NCBI GenBank assembly: GCA_020354625.1
Contig: CP070651.1
Location: 3,010,239-3,074,238 of the forward strand
Length of the DNA stretch: 64,000 nt
Source: Trueperaceae bacterium
Lineage (GTDB): Bacteria > Deinococcota > Deinococci > Deinococcales > Trueperaceae
Direction of reading: 5' to 3'
Shown here: positions 55,836 through 63,747 of the stretch, piece after piece
How positions within the stretch are numbered: the first letter of the stretch is position 1
Layout of the letters: each line of letters begins with the position of its first letter
Notes under the pieces: model-generated
The model's database searches: none
What the model was told of the DNA's origin: nothing
What the model saw: the letters and a program-made list of their open reading frames with translations, nothing else
Position numbers and translations under genes: made by a program

Positions 55836-58800
55836 CTACTGCTCTGACGAGTCGAGCTCGCCGGTTTCCACGGTGTCCGTTCCCGTGAGCAGCTCGAGCA
55901 AGGCCTCAAGCTCGTATCCACTCTCCAACTCCACCTCGAAAAGACTATGCTCAAGATCGCGCAACGGTGAGGGATCCCTGTTGTCTGAACGCCACACGAG
56001 CCGTACTACCGCCAGCAAGGTTCTGATGAGCAAGCGATAGGCCTCGCGACTAAACCAGTAGGTCCCCTCCGCTTTGTGAACCCGCAAATAGTCGCGCACA
56101 TCGCTATCATCGAATAGTGGCGCAAACGCAGCTTTTTCCAATGCCTCTTGTTCGGCGAGGGATTCTGCATACCGCAAGACCAATCCAGCGAGCAGGCCAA
56201 ACCGTGTGGGACTCGCATCGAGGGATGGTGCTTCGGCTTGAACTTCGCTTTCAAACACCGTTGCGAGACGTAAAGCGCTCCAATGCTCCATCGCCCGTGG
56301 TAAGGAGCCGACCACCAACCAGGCGATCAACACCGGTACGAGTCCGTCCTCGACAGTCTTTCCAGAGTCGAGGAAGCGCCACAAGGTCAGAGAGCGCTGC
56401 TTCGATTCGTCGGAAAACGGACCGGGTCCATACACCGCGGCGTGGTCGATAAAAGCATCGTACGCCGCTTGAAACACCACCTTTGAAGAGGACGGCTCCA
56501 TGTCCACAAGGCGCTTGAAGCTTAGGTGCAATGGCCGCAGACGGAGCAAGGTGAGGGCCTCGTCGACACTCGGAACCCCCTCACCGGCAAGATCCTCGCA
56601 GAGCCGGCGATACCAATCTTCAGCGCTGTCTTGAAGCTCCTGGATATCCAAAAAAACCTGATACTTGAAGGCCCCGAGTTCAACGTAGAGCCCCCGCTCG
56701 ACCACCTCATCACTCGACCTTAAATACTCGAGACCACTCACGTGATCGCGCAGCAACAGGTAGCGCCCTGCATCACCCGATATAGCGAGTCCTTCGGCGA
56801 GAGAGCGTTCAACGGCTTCTTCAGATTCGGATGCTTTGATGGGAACGCTCTTTTTCAACCACCCTTTGGTCTCGGCAAAACGGTTGTGGAAAAGCACCAA
56901 CGAAACCCGATCACCGTGACGATTCGAGTAAGCAAAAACGTCTTCGTTGACGCTCCCCTCAGGAGTCATGAGGTCGTAGAGCGCAAAATCGTCTACCTCG
57001 GCGAATTCTTGTCTTCGCCTTAAGAGCGGAAAGATCTCGCGGCGGTGCCGTGCCAGCAACACCTCATCCACCGCCTCCTGCAATTTGGACCTTCGATACT
57101 CCATGCCGTACTTCTCTTCGAAACCCTCGATCTGACCGTGGCCGAACATGGGCAAGCCAGGCATGGTGCACATAAGCGTGCAGACGCCGAAGTACTTGTC
57201 ATCCTTGCCGAACTGTGCGATCGCCGGCTCTTCGTCCGGGTTGTTCATGAAGTTGACAAAACGCTTGAGGATCTGTGGCTCGAACGCCAACACGTTCTTG
57301 ATGACCTGCCGGTACTTCTGATTCTCCTCACGCTTCAGCATGTTCATAAAGGCACTGTTGTAGACGCGGTGCATCCCGAGCGTACGCACGAAGTAACCCT
57401 CCATCATCCAAAACGCCTCTGCCAAAAGAAGGGTGTCGGGTACTTCCTCGGCAACACGGTCTACGACTTCGCGCCAGAACTCGTCGGGGAGGAGCTCATC
57501 GAATCTTTCAGCAGATACGCTTCCGTGTTGAGCGCGCGAGGGGATGGCGCCTCCTTGGCCCGGCTCGGGAAACCACAAGCGCTGGATATGCTGCTTGGCG
57601 AGCGTCATAGCGGCGTCGAAGCGGATGATGGGAAACATTCGCGCGACCTGCAAGATGGTCTGGATCACGGCCTCACGAACCTCGGCGTTGAGGTAGTCGA
57701 GTTGGGCGGTGTCGTTCCAAGGCATCGAGGTGCCGTCGTTACCGTGATAGATATAACGTGCTTCACCCGTATCGCGGTCGAGGCGTTTAAAAACCACGGC
57801 GGCATCCGAATGGTCGTAGTAGTGATCTTCGAGAAAAATGCCCACCCGCTGGTCCGAACATAGGTCCGGGCCCTCAAAGCTGTAGCTCGGATAGGGCGGG
57901 TGAGCGAGTTGTACAAACCAGTCGGGGTGCTCCACAACCCAGTGCGCATCGATTCCCACGTGATTCGGCACCATGTCGCTCGCCAGTCGAATACCCCTCT
58001 GCCAAGCACGATCACGCAAATTGAGATAGGCTGGGTGACCACCCAGCACATCAGCGATCTGATAATCGTAAAGAGCGTATGCCGATGCTAGTGCATCGGT
58101 CTGATTCCGCACATGTTTGATACGCCGGGACGCTTCGCTGCGCTGCCACAAACCGATCAACCACAGACCTGAAAACCCCGCACGGGCGATCTCATCGAGT
58201 ACCTCGTCGGGAATCTGGTCGAGGCGGTGAATCCCTTGCTGATAACGCCTCGAAAGTTGATCGAGCCACACGTGCGTACTCTTGGCCAAGAGCACTACTC
58301 GCGGCATCCATGAGCGATCGGGGCTAAAGCGCCGAACCTCCTTTGGGCCTCGGTCCGGACCCCGCAGATCCTCGACCTCGAGTAGAGCGCTGGGACCGGG
58401 TCCGCCAAACTCCGGCCGGTCTTCTTCACGTAAGATGTCTACAGATGTGAGCAGCCTCTCGAACAGTACTTCATAATCAGCACCCAAAAGCGCGCCCCAC
58501 TTCTCGCGTATAAAATTGAGTTGCCCGATGAGTGAGGTAGGGCTTGCCAACGCGGGCGCCCGCAACAGATCGAAGAGCGACTCGGAACCCTCCAACTCCG
58601 GCTGTTCCGAAACGAACCGCTGCAAGACGTCGATCGCTTCAGTATAGGCACTATCCGATGCCAACGACGCATCGTCGAATAGCTCTTGAAACCGCTCGAG
58701 GGCTGGGTTCTGATTGGCGATCCAGAGCATCAGCATCTCCTCGAGGGCGATGACGGCGTTCGACTCCCCTCCAACATCAGCCGTCAGATAGGCCTCGACG

Positions 58801-59243
58801 CTCAGCTCACCTCTCGCCACCGCGACGGTAGGGAAAGCAGTGGCAAACTTTAACAGCGTCTCGCGATACTCACTCCCCAATTCAGCAGCAAGCTGTCTAT
58901 CGGCATGAACAAAAAGTTGTGGGCCGACCTGCTCTCTATAGCGCGCTACCACCAGATGCAAAATCTCATCGATCAGGCCGGCAGCATAGAGATCTCCTGC
59001 CTTTACGCTCACTTCCGGAAAGTGTTTCGCGTCTCGCACGGTGTTGATCGACTGCGCGAGTTTCTGAGCAGCAGCGAGATCGGCTAGAAGCACCGTGCCG
59101 CGAAGCGATACGAGACTCTCGTCGAGCTCATATTTGGTACGCATGGCACCAGAAATGTGAAATTCCCGATACAACCGAGCTGCTGAGGAGGGTAGTGCGA
59201 AGACCATCACGTTGGACATATCGATCGGCTCTTGTCGTATCAT
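55836..59243 (-). CDS. Large GH13 (alpha-amylase) family protein of unknown specificity
   Basis: A 1135-residue protein. Residues 1-300 are largely helical with no family I recognise. A GH13 barrel follows at about 315-800: region I DMVPNH (423-428), region II RFDAAM (nucleophile Asp543) and region III LLAEAF (general acid Glu609). Region IV, normally F-x-x-N-H-D, reads FMNNPDEE (665-672), so the usual His is Asn and a Pro is inserted before the Asp. The C-terminal 330 residues are again helical. No signal peptide is visible. It is divergent from treS, so it probably acts on maltose, trehalose or glycogen-derived glucans inside the cell. TreY was considered and not supported. Confidence 0.85.
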   Translation of the reverse strand: MIRQEPIDMSNVMVFALPSSAARLYREFHISGAMRTKYELDESLVSLRGTVLLADLAAAQKLAQSINTVRDAKHFPEVSVKAGDLYAAGLIDEILHLVVARYREQVGPQLFVHADRQLAAELGSEYRETLLKFATAFPTVAVARGELSVEAYLTADVGGESNAVIALEEMLMLWIANQNPALERFQELFDDASLASDSAYTEAIDVLQRFVSEQPELEGSESLFDLLRAPALASPTSLIGQLNFIREKWGALLGADYEVLFERLLTSVDILREEDRPEFGGPGPSALLEVEDLRGPDRGPKEVRRFSPDRSWMPRVVLLAKSTHVWLDQLSRRYQQGIHRLDQIPDEVLDEIARAGFSGLWLIGLWQRSEASRRIKHVRNQTDALASAYALYDYQIADVLGGHPAYLNLRDRAWQRGIRLASDMVPNHVGIDAHWVVEHPDWFVQLAHPPYPSYSFEGPDLCSDQRVGIFLEDHYYDHSDAAVVFKRLDRDTGEARYIYHGNDGTSMPWNDTAQLDYLNAEVREAVIQTILQVARMFPIIRFDAAMTLAKQHIQRLWFPEPGQGGAIPSRAQHGSVSAERFDELLPDEFWREVVDRVAEEVPDTLLLAEAFWMMEGYFVRTLGMHRVYNSAFMNMLKREENQKYRQVIKNVLAFEPQILKRFVNFMNNPDEEPAIAQFGKDDKYFGVCTLMCTMPGLPMFGHGQIEGFEEKYGMEYRRSKLQEAVDEVLLARHRREIFPLLRRRQEFAEVDDFALYDLMTPEGSVNEDVFAYSNRHGDRVSLVLFHNRFAETKGWLKKSVPIKASESEEAVERSLAEGLAISGDAGRYLLLRDHVSGLEYLRSSDEVVERGLYVELGAFKYQVFLDIQELQDSAEDWYRRLCEDLAGEGVPSVDEALTLLRLRPLHLSFKRLVDMEPSSSKVVFQAAYDAFIDHAAVYGPGPFSDESKQRSLTLWRFLDSGKTVEDGLVPVLIAWLVVGSLPRAMEHWSALRLATVFESEVQAEAPSLDASPTRFGLLAGLVLRYAESLAEQEALEKAAFAPLFDDSDVRDYLRVHKAEGTYWFSREAYRLLIRTLLAVVRLVWRSDNRDPSPLRDLEHSLFEVELESGYELEALLELLTGTDTVETGELDSSEQ

Positions 59244-59307
59244 CGCTCCCCCTCAAACAACCACCCAAAGCTTAGCACGGGTATGTTATCTCTCCGACTG
59301 CTCGCCT

Positions 59308-59337
59308 TTGCAAACCCTCACCTTCGCTAGGTAGAAT
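59308..59337 (+). promoter_or_regulatory. Promoter of the treS operon
   Basis: TTGCAA, an 18-base spacer and TAGAAT. The TTGCAA is its own complement and has a TAACAT 19 bases away on the minus strand, so it may also serve the divergent GH13 gene. Confidence 0.6.
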
Positions 59338-59356
59338 CTTTGGGCCGGAGGGCGAC

Positions 59357-61018
59357 ATGCCGAGTGGAAAAGAAGGGGACAAATCGCTAAAGGGGCTGCC
59401 GTGGTTCAAAACCTCGATCCTCTACGAACTATACGTCCGAGCCTTCAAAGACTCCGACGGTGACGGTCATGGCGATCTAAAAGGTGTGATCGAAAAACTC
59501 GACTATATCGCCAGCTTGGGGATCGATGTGATCTGGCTACTCCCCATCTCCCCTTCCCCACTTCGCGACGATGGGTACGATGTCACGGACTACTACGACA
59601 TCCACGAACAGTACGGAACCCTCGAGGATTTCAAACTCCTCATCAGAGAGGCCCACAAGCGGAAGCTGAAGGTCATTACCGACCTTGTCATGAACCATAC
59701 CAGCAGCGATCATCCGTGGTTTCAAAGCTCGAGGAGGGGTCCAGACCAGCCGAAGGGGAACTGGTACGTCTGGAGTGATGATCCGGAACGCTATAGCGGT
59801 ACACGCGTCATCTTCACCGACACCGAATCCTCGAACTGGTCGTTCGATCCCCTGCGCAAGCAATATTACTGGCACCGTTTCTTCAGCCACCAACCCGACC
59901 TCAACTTCGACAACTCCGAGGTACGCCGGGAGATGAAGCGGGTCGTGCGCTTCTGGCTCGAGCTGGGCATCGACGGATTCCGGTTCGACGCCATCCCTTA
60001 CCTCTTCGAACGAGAGGGGACAAACAACGAAAACTTGAGCGAAACGCACGCCTTTCTCAGGGAACTCAGGGCGTATATCGACGAGCTCAAACCCGACGCC
60101 TTCCTGCTCGGTGAGGTCAACCAGTGGCCCGAAGACACCGTGCCATACTTTGGGACCGGTACCGACGAGATCCCTTTGCTCTTTCACTTTCCCGTGATGC
60201 CCAGGCTCTTCAAAGCCGTCGCCGAAGGTGTACGAGACAGCGTAGAGTGGATTCTCGAGCGCACACCCGATATTCCGAAACCTTGCCAGTGGGTCATCTT
60301 CTTGCGCAACCACGACGAACTCACGCTCGAGATGGTAACGCCTGAAGAACGCAACTTCCTGTACCAGACCTATGCACCAGAGCCACGCATGAGGCTGAAT
60401 TTGGGCATTCGCCGCCGGCTAGCACCACTGCTCGGCAACGACATGCGGAAGATCAAGCTGATGAATTCGTTATTGTTGACGTTGCCAGGGACGCCGATCC
60501 TCTATTATGGAGATGAGATCGGCATGGGTGATCACATCTGGCTGGACGACCGCAACGGGGTAAGGACCCCCATGCAGTGGCAAGAGACCGAAAACGCCGG
60601 CTTCAGTACAGCCGAAGAGCTGTTTGCTCCGGTAGTCGACGATGCGGTATACGGGTACCGTCACCGCAACGTCGACGTTCAGGAGCGCGATCCGGAAAGC
60701 CTGCTCCACTGGATGCGCACCGCCATCAGGACAAGACGCCGGCACCCGAGCCTCGGCGCCGGCAGCTTCGAGCTCATGACGCCTGCCAACAGGGCGATCC
60801 TGGCGTTTATTCGCGAGCTATCGTCCGATCGTCTGCTGGCTATCCACAACCTCTCGGGTGCCGCTCAACAGTTCGACCTCGATCTGGAACGCTTCGAGAG
60901 CCGGCCGATCACGGATGCCTTCTCTCAGCGTCGCGTTGGGTCCGGCCAGCACCGGACAGAGTTCGAGCTCGAGCCGTACGGTTTCAGCTGGTTCGCCCTC
61001 GAAGGGGATGAAAGGTGA
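59357..61018 (+). CDS. treS: Trehalose synthase (maltose alpha-D-glucosyltransferase)
   Basis: A 553-residue GH13 enzyme that interconverts maltose and trehalose. Catalytic residues are Asp211 (GFRFDAIPYL), Glu253 (LLGEVNQ) and Asp320 (FLRNHDELTLEM). The segments FKTSILYELYVRAFKDSDGDGHGD and MNHTSSDHPWFQ are typical of TreS. It lacks the fused maltokinase domain. GGAGGG lies before the ATG. The product overlaps the next gene by one base and begins a four-gene coupled run. It may supply the protectant trehalose or start the GlgE route. Confidence 0.93.
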   Translation: MPSGKEGDKSLKGLPWFKTSILYELYVRAFKDSDGDGHGDLKGVIEKLDYIASLGIDVIWLLPISPSPLRDDGYDVTDYYDIHEQYGTLEDFKLLIREAHKRKLKVITDLVMNHTSSDHPWFQSSRRGPDQPKGNWYVWSDDPERYSGTRVIFTDTESSNWSFDPLRKQYYWHRFFSHQPDLNFDNSEVRREMKRVVRFWLELGIDGFRFDAIPYLFEREGTNNENLSETHAFLRELRAYIDELKPDAFLLGEVNQWPEDTVPYFGTGTDEIPLLFHFPVMPRLFKAVAEGVRDSVEWILERTPDIPKPCQWVIFLRNHDELTLEMVTPEERNFLYQTYAPEPRMRLNLGIRRRLAPLLGNDMRKIKLMNSLLLTLPGTPILYYGDEIGMGDHIWLDDRNGVRTPMQWQETENAGFSTAEELFAPVVDDAVYGYRHRNVDVQERDPESLLHWMRTAIRTRRRHPSLGAGSFELMTPANRAILAFIRELSSDRLLAIHNLSGAAQQFDLDLERFESRPITDAFSQRRVGSGQHRTEFELEPYGFSWFALEGDER

Positions 61019-61833
61019 TGATCGAAACGAAAGCGTTATTGTCAAGAGGTCTCGCCCCGATACTATGGCTCCTACTACTCGTTTCCTGCACGAGCGAGAT
61101 CGCAACGCCTGGCGAGACACTCCGTATTTTTGGAAGATCACTGCCGCCGGCGTTCATCGACGAACCCTACAACACGACCATCCAGGTCGTCGGCGGCCTC
61201 AGACCGTTCACCTTTTCGGTGGAGTCGGGAACGCTCCCTCCAGGTATCAGCCTCCAAGCAGGTACCCTACAAGGTATCCCGAGCAACCTCGGTACGTTCA
61301 CGTTCACCATTACCGTCTCGGACGCCAACCTCTCGCGCACCTTCCAAGAGTATTCTTTGCGGGTGAGCGAACCTCCACCGGCGGAGTTCAGTCTGAATGT
61401 TCCCTCTACCGAATTACAGCGCCCTACGACGTTACGGGCCGTCGTTCGCAACGCACGAAATCTTCAGGCTCTGCGCACCGCAATTCGCTGGGATACAGAG
61501 CTCTTCGAGCTGACACCGGGGAGCATCCGGGCGACCAGCGAAGGGTTTGCGCTCTTTGCGAAGGAGGAGCCCGGGCAGCTTCAGATCGACCTAGCCGTGC
61601 TCGGGGGAACCATCGACGGAGAAGAGCGCGTCTTCAGCTTCGAGCTCCGTCCGCTCGAGCCCACCACCCTAGAGATCGTAAGCGACACCGAGTTTCTGTC
61701 TCAAGGTGGACGGCACGGCTTTGCCACGCTCCGAGAAGGCGTGGCACCTCCTGAGCCTAGCGAACCTCTTGAAGAGGACGGACCCCCCGAAGAAGAAGCT
61801 AGTGGTGAGGATGAGGAAGGTGAGATGCCGTGA
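61018..61833 (+). CDS. Lipoprotein with Ig-like and cohesin-like domains
   Basis: A 271-residue exported lipoprotein. The signal ends in LLLVSC with the lipidated Cys at 24. A putative Ig (He_PIG-type) domain spans about 38-115 (LPPAFIDEPYNTTIQV, GGLRPFTFSVESGTLPPGI, GTFTFTITVSDAN). The next domain (about 122-230) looks cohesin-like: LRAVVRNARNLQALRTAIRW, DTELFELTPGSI, then PGQLQIDLAVLGGTIDG and FSFELRPLEP. A 25-residue acidic Glu/Pro tail ends it. ATG 61018 overlaps the treS stop by one base. The third gene downstream has dockerin repeats, the usual partner of cohesins, so the two products may bind each other at the cell surface. Confidence 0.78.
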   Translation: MIETKALLSRGLAPILWLLLLVSCTSEIATPGETLRIFGRSLPPAFIDEPYNTTIQVVGGLRPFTFSVESGTLPPGISLQAGTLQGIPSNLGTFTFTITVSDANLSRTFQEYSLRVSEPPPAEFSLNVPSTELQRPTTLRAVVRNARNLQALRTAIRWDTELFELTPGSIRATSEGFALFAKEEPGQLQIDLAVLGGTIDGEERVFSFELRPLEPTTLEIVSDTEFLSQGGRHGFATLREGVAPPEPSEPLEEDGPPEEEASGEDEEGEMP

Positions 61834-62348
61834 GAAAACTAGTGCTCCTACTCGGCTTGCTCTGCCTGCCAGCGGCGCTTGCCACCACCTACCTGGAACT
61901 AGATTTCGAAACGATGACGACAAAGGCCGAGTTGGCTTTTTTCGGCACGGTTCGTACCGTGGCCGTCGAAGAACGCAGCGGTGATCCTTGGACAATCGTC
62001 TCATTCGATGTGGTGCAACGGTTCAAAGGGCTCGAGGAAGAGGTGCTGGAGCTCGAGCTGGCCTTCCTAGGAGGCGCCTTGCCAGATGGCACAAGCCTCA
62101 CCGTAAACCTGATGCCCCGCTTCGAAGCGGGTGAGGAGGTGCTCCTGTTCGCTTACAAACGAACAAGCTACTCACCGATTGTCGGCTTCCGGCAAGGTCT
62201 TTGGCGCCTGGGCGACCTCGGGTTTCGTGACGAGGCGGACCGCTTATTGACCGTCGATGACGAGGGAGCTCTACAACTCGATGGTGCCGGCACCAACAGA
62301 GAACTCGTGCTTGAAGCCCTCGTTACGTTATTCGAGGATGGGCCGTGA
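61830..62348 (+). CDS. Exported protein of unknown function in the cohesin/dockerin operon
   Basis: A 172-residue protein with a Sec signal peptide (KLVLLLGLLCLPAALA, cleaved at about 18). I do not recognise the family. The mature part has alternating beta-strand-like segments: AELAFFGTVRTVAVEE, PWTIVSFDVVQRFKGLEEEVLELELAFLGG, RFEAGEEVLLFAYKR, IVGFRQGLWRLGD. There are no cysteines in the mature part and no membrane helix. The GTG start lies inside the last codons of the lipoprotein gene (GTGA), and its own stop overlaps the next GTG start, showing translational coupling on both sides. Confidence 0.75.
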   Translation: MRKLVLLLGLLCLPAALATTYLELDFETMTTKAELAFFGTVRTVAVEERSGDPWTIVSFDVVQRFKGLEEEVLELELAFLGGALPDGTSLTVNLMPRFEAGEEVLLFAYKRTSYSPIVGFRQGLWRLGDLGFRDEADRLLTVDDEGALQLDGAGTNRELVLEALVTLFEDGP

Positions 62349-63196
62349 GACACCCTGCCCTCTTGGCGATCCTACTCGGCCTTACAACAGCGCTGGCCGT
62401 TACCTACCGAGTAGACCCCAGCGGAGGCCCTCTGACGCTGGCCGAAGATATCAGCTCAGCGTTCGAGAGCTGGTTCGAGGTTTCTCAAGATCTACTCGAA
62501 GCGATCGAAGACGACGCTGCCACCACCGAAGTGCGCTTTGGCGACCCAGCCCTGTTCGGACCAGACACGTTCTCGCTAACGGTACAGCGCAGTGGTGAAG
62601 AAGCTAGCGTTGAAGTCCTTTTCAACCCAACAGGCTACCGGGGACGACCCACGTCCCTCCTTCACGAAACGGGGATTCTGCTCGGCCTCGGTGCTTCCGG
62701 CAACGGCGTGATGCGAGCCGCTCTCAGCGACGACAGCCCGACGGAACCGACGGCAGAAGATATCGAGGCCTTGAACACCTTACGCACCTTCGCCCCTGAA
62801 GACCTCACCAAGGACGGTGTGGTCGATTTCTACGATCTAGCCGCCTTCGCAGAGCAATACGGGCGCCAAGGCGTCAACCTACCCGCCGACTTCGATAAGG
62901 ATGGCGTGGTCGGTGAAAACGATCTCTCCACGCTCCGGTCGGCATACACCTTCACGCCCCCTTCTCCGACGCCTCCGACCTCGCAACCGGAATCTGCTCT
63001 GGATTTCGAGAGTCCAGGCGAGGGGAGCGCGGACGCCGAGCCCGAAGCCGAGGCCGTCCCTGAGGGCAACGATGAACTGCCAGGAGGAGGGTTGGAGCCT
63101 GAAGACGAGCAGGAGGACGGTCCTTTGCAAGAGACTGATACCGATAAAGAGTCGTCTGGTGAGGCGAGCGAAGAGGAGAACGAAACGAGCGAGTAG
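62345..63196 (+). CDS. Exported protein with degenerate matrixin-like domain and two dockerin repeats
   Basis: A 283-residue protein. A signal peptide spans about 1-18 (ALLAILLGLTTALA). Residues 20-150 look like a matrixin metallopeptidase: TYRVDPSGGPLTLAEDISSAF at the start and PTAEDIEALNTL at the end. The zinc motif, normally HExGHxLGLxH, reads HETGILLGLGA (107-117), so two of the three His ligands are lost. Residues 153-201 contain two dockerin calcium loops, DLTKDGVVDFYDLAAF and DFDKDGVVGENDLSTL. A Pro linker and a very acidic tail of about 80 residues follow. The GTG start overlaps the previous stop. It is likely a non-catalytic surface protein held by the cohesin-like lipoprotein. Confidence 0.8.
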   Translation: MRHPALLAILLGLTTALAVTYRVDPSGGPLTLAEDISSAFESWFEVSQDLLEAIEDDAATTEVRFGDPALFGPDTFSLTVQRSGEEASVEVLFNPTGYRGRPTSLLHETGILLGLGASGNGVMRAALSDDSPTEPTAEDIEALNTLRTFAPEDLTKDGVVDFYDLAAFAEQYGRQGVNLPADFDKDGVVGENDLSTLRSAYTFTPPSPTPPTSQPESALDFESPGEGSADAEPEAEAVPEGNDELPGGGLEPEDEQEDGPLQETDTDKESSGEASEEENETSE

Positions 63197-63227
63197 CGTG
63201 ATCAATACCGAGAGCCAAGGTGGCGGC

Positions 63228-63256
63228 CTTTGAGGCTGCTCCAACTCAAGTTGGAG
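63228..63256 (-). repeat. Short double-palindrome repeat, copy 5
   Basis: CTCCAACT-CA-AGTTGGAG (63239-63256) is a perfect inverted repeat next to TTTGAGGCTGC. On the minus strand the order matches the copy at 17092. The stop codon of the dehydratase gene (63246-63248) lies inside the palindrome. It separates two convergent genes. Confidence 0.65.
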
Positions 63257-63545
63257 ATGGTTGGGACAGTAGAGACTCGATGCGTTCGGCAAGCGCGAAG
63301 TCACGCTCGCTGATCCCACCGGCATCGTGGGTCGTGAGTTCTAGCTCGACCGTACGGTAGACATTATAGATTTCCGGATGGTGACCCAACTTCTCCGATT
63401 CGAGTGCCACCTGGGTAAGAAACCCAAACGCCTCTACGAAATTGCCGAAGGTGAAGCTCTTATAGAGTTTTTCAGCCCTTAGCTGCCAACCTCCCATTTC
63501 AGCCAGTTTCGCTTCGATCGTGGTCTTCTCCAACCGCTCAGCCAT
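63246..63545 (-). CDS. Pterin-4a-carbinolamine dehydratase
   Basis: A 99-residue protein of the PCD/DCoH family, which dehydrates 4a-hydroxytetrahydrobiopterin. The active-site signature is SEKLGHHPEIYNVYRTVELELTTHDAGGISERD (about residues 52-84, with the two adjacent His). ATG 63545 is chosen for its GAGG eight bases upstream; an earlier frame start would add 45 unlike residues. No aromatic amino acid hydroxylase is in the window, so a role in molybdopterin chemistry or cofactor recycling is also possible. Its stop codon sits in a repeat. Confidence 0.9.
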   Translation of the reverse strand: MAERLEKTTIEAKLAEMGGWQLRAEKLYKSFTFGNFVEAFGFLTQVALESEKLGHHPEIYNVYRTVELELTTHDAGGISERDFALAERIESLLSQPSPT

Positions 63546-63747
63546 ATGTTGCACCTCAATCAAAAGACTTGTAGGGATCGTAACTGAAATCCTACCGATC
63601 GGGTTTCTGATAACCGCTTCTTTCGTATACCACACTCGGTGCTTGGCCCGGCTGCACCGGACCAAGCGACAGTACGGCAAACCGCGTTCCAGGAACGCTT
63701 CTGCCGGCTTGCAACTGAGGCAAAGCCATACGTGCTCGGGTTGGCTC

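Noticed and set aside
55836-59243. Maltooligosyltrehalose synthase (TreY) as the identity of the large GH13 protein
   Set aside because: The typical TreY length (about 700-950), insert pattern and region IV are not matched, and no TreZ gene is adjacent.
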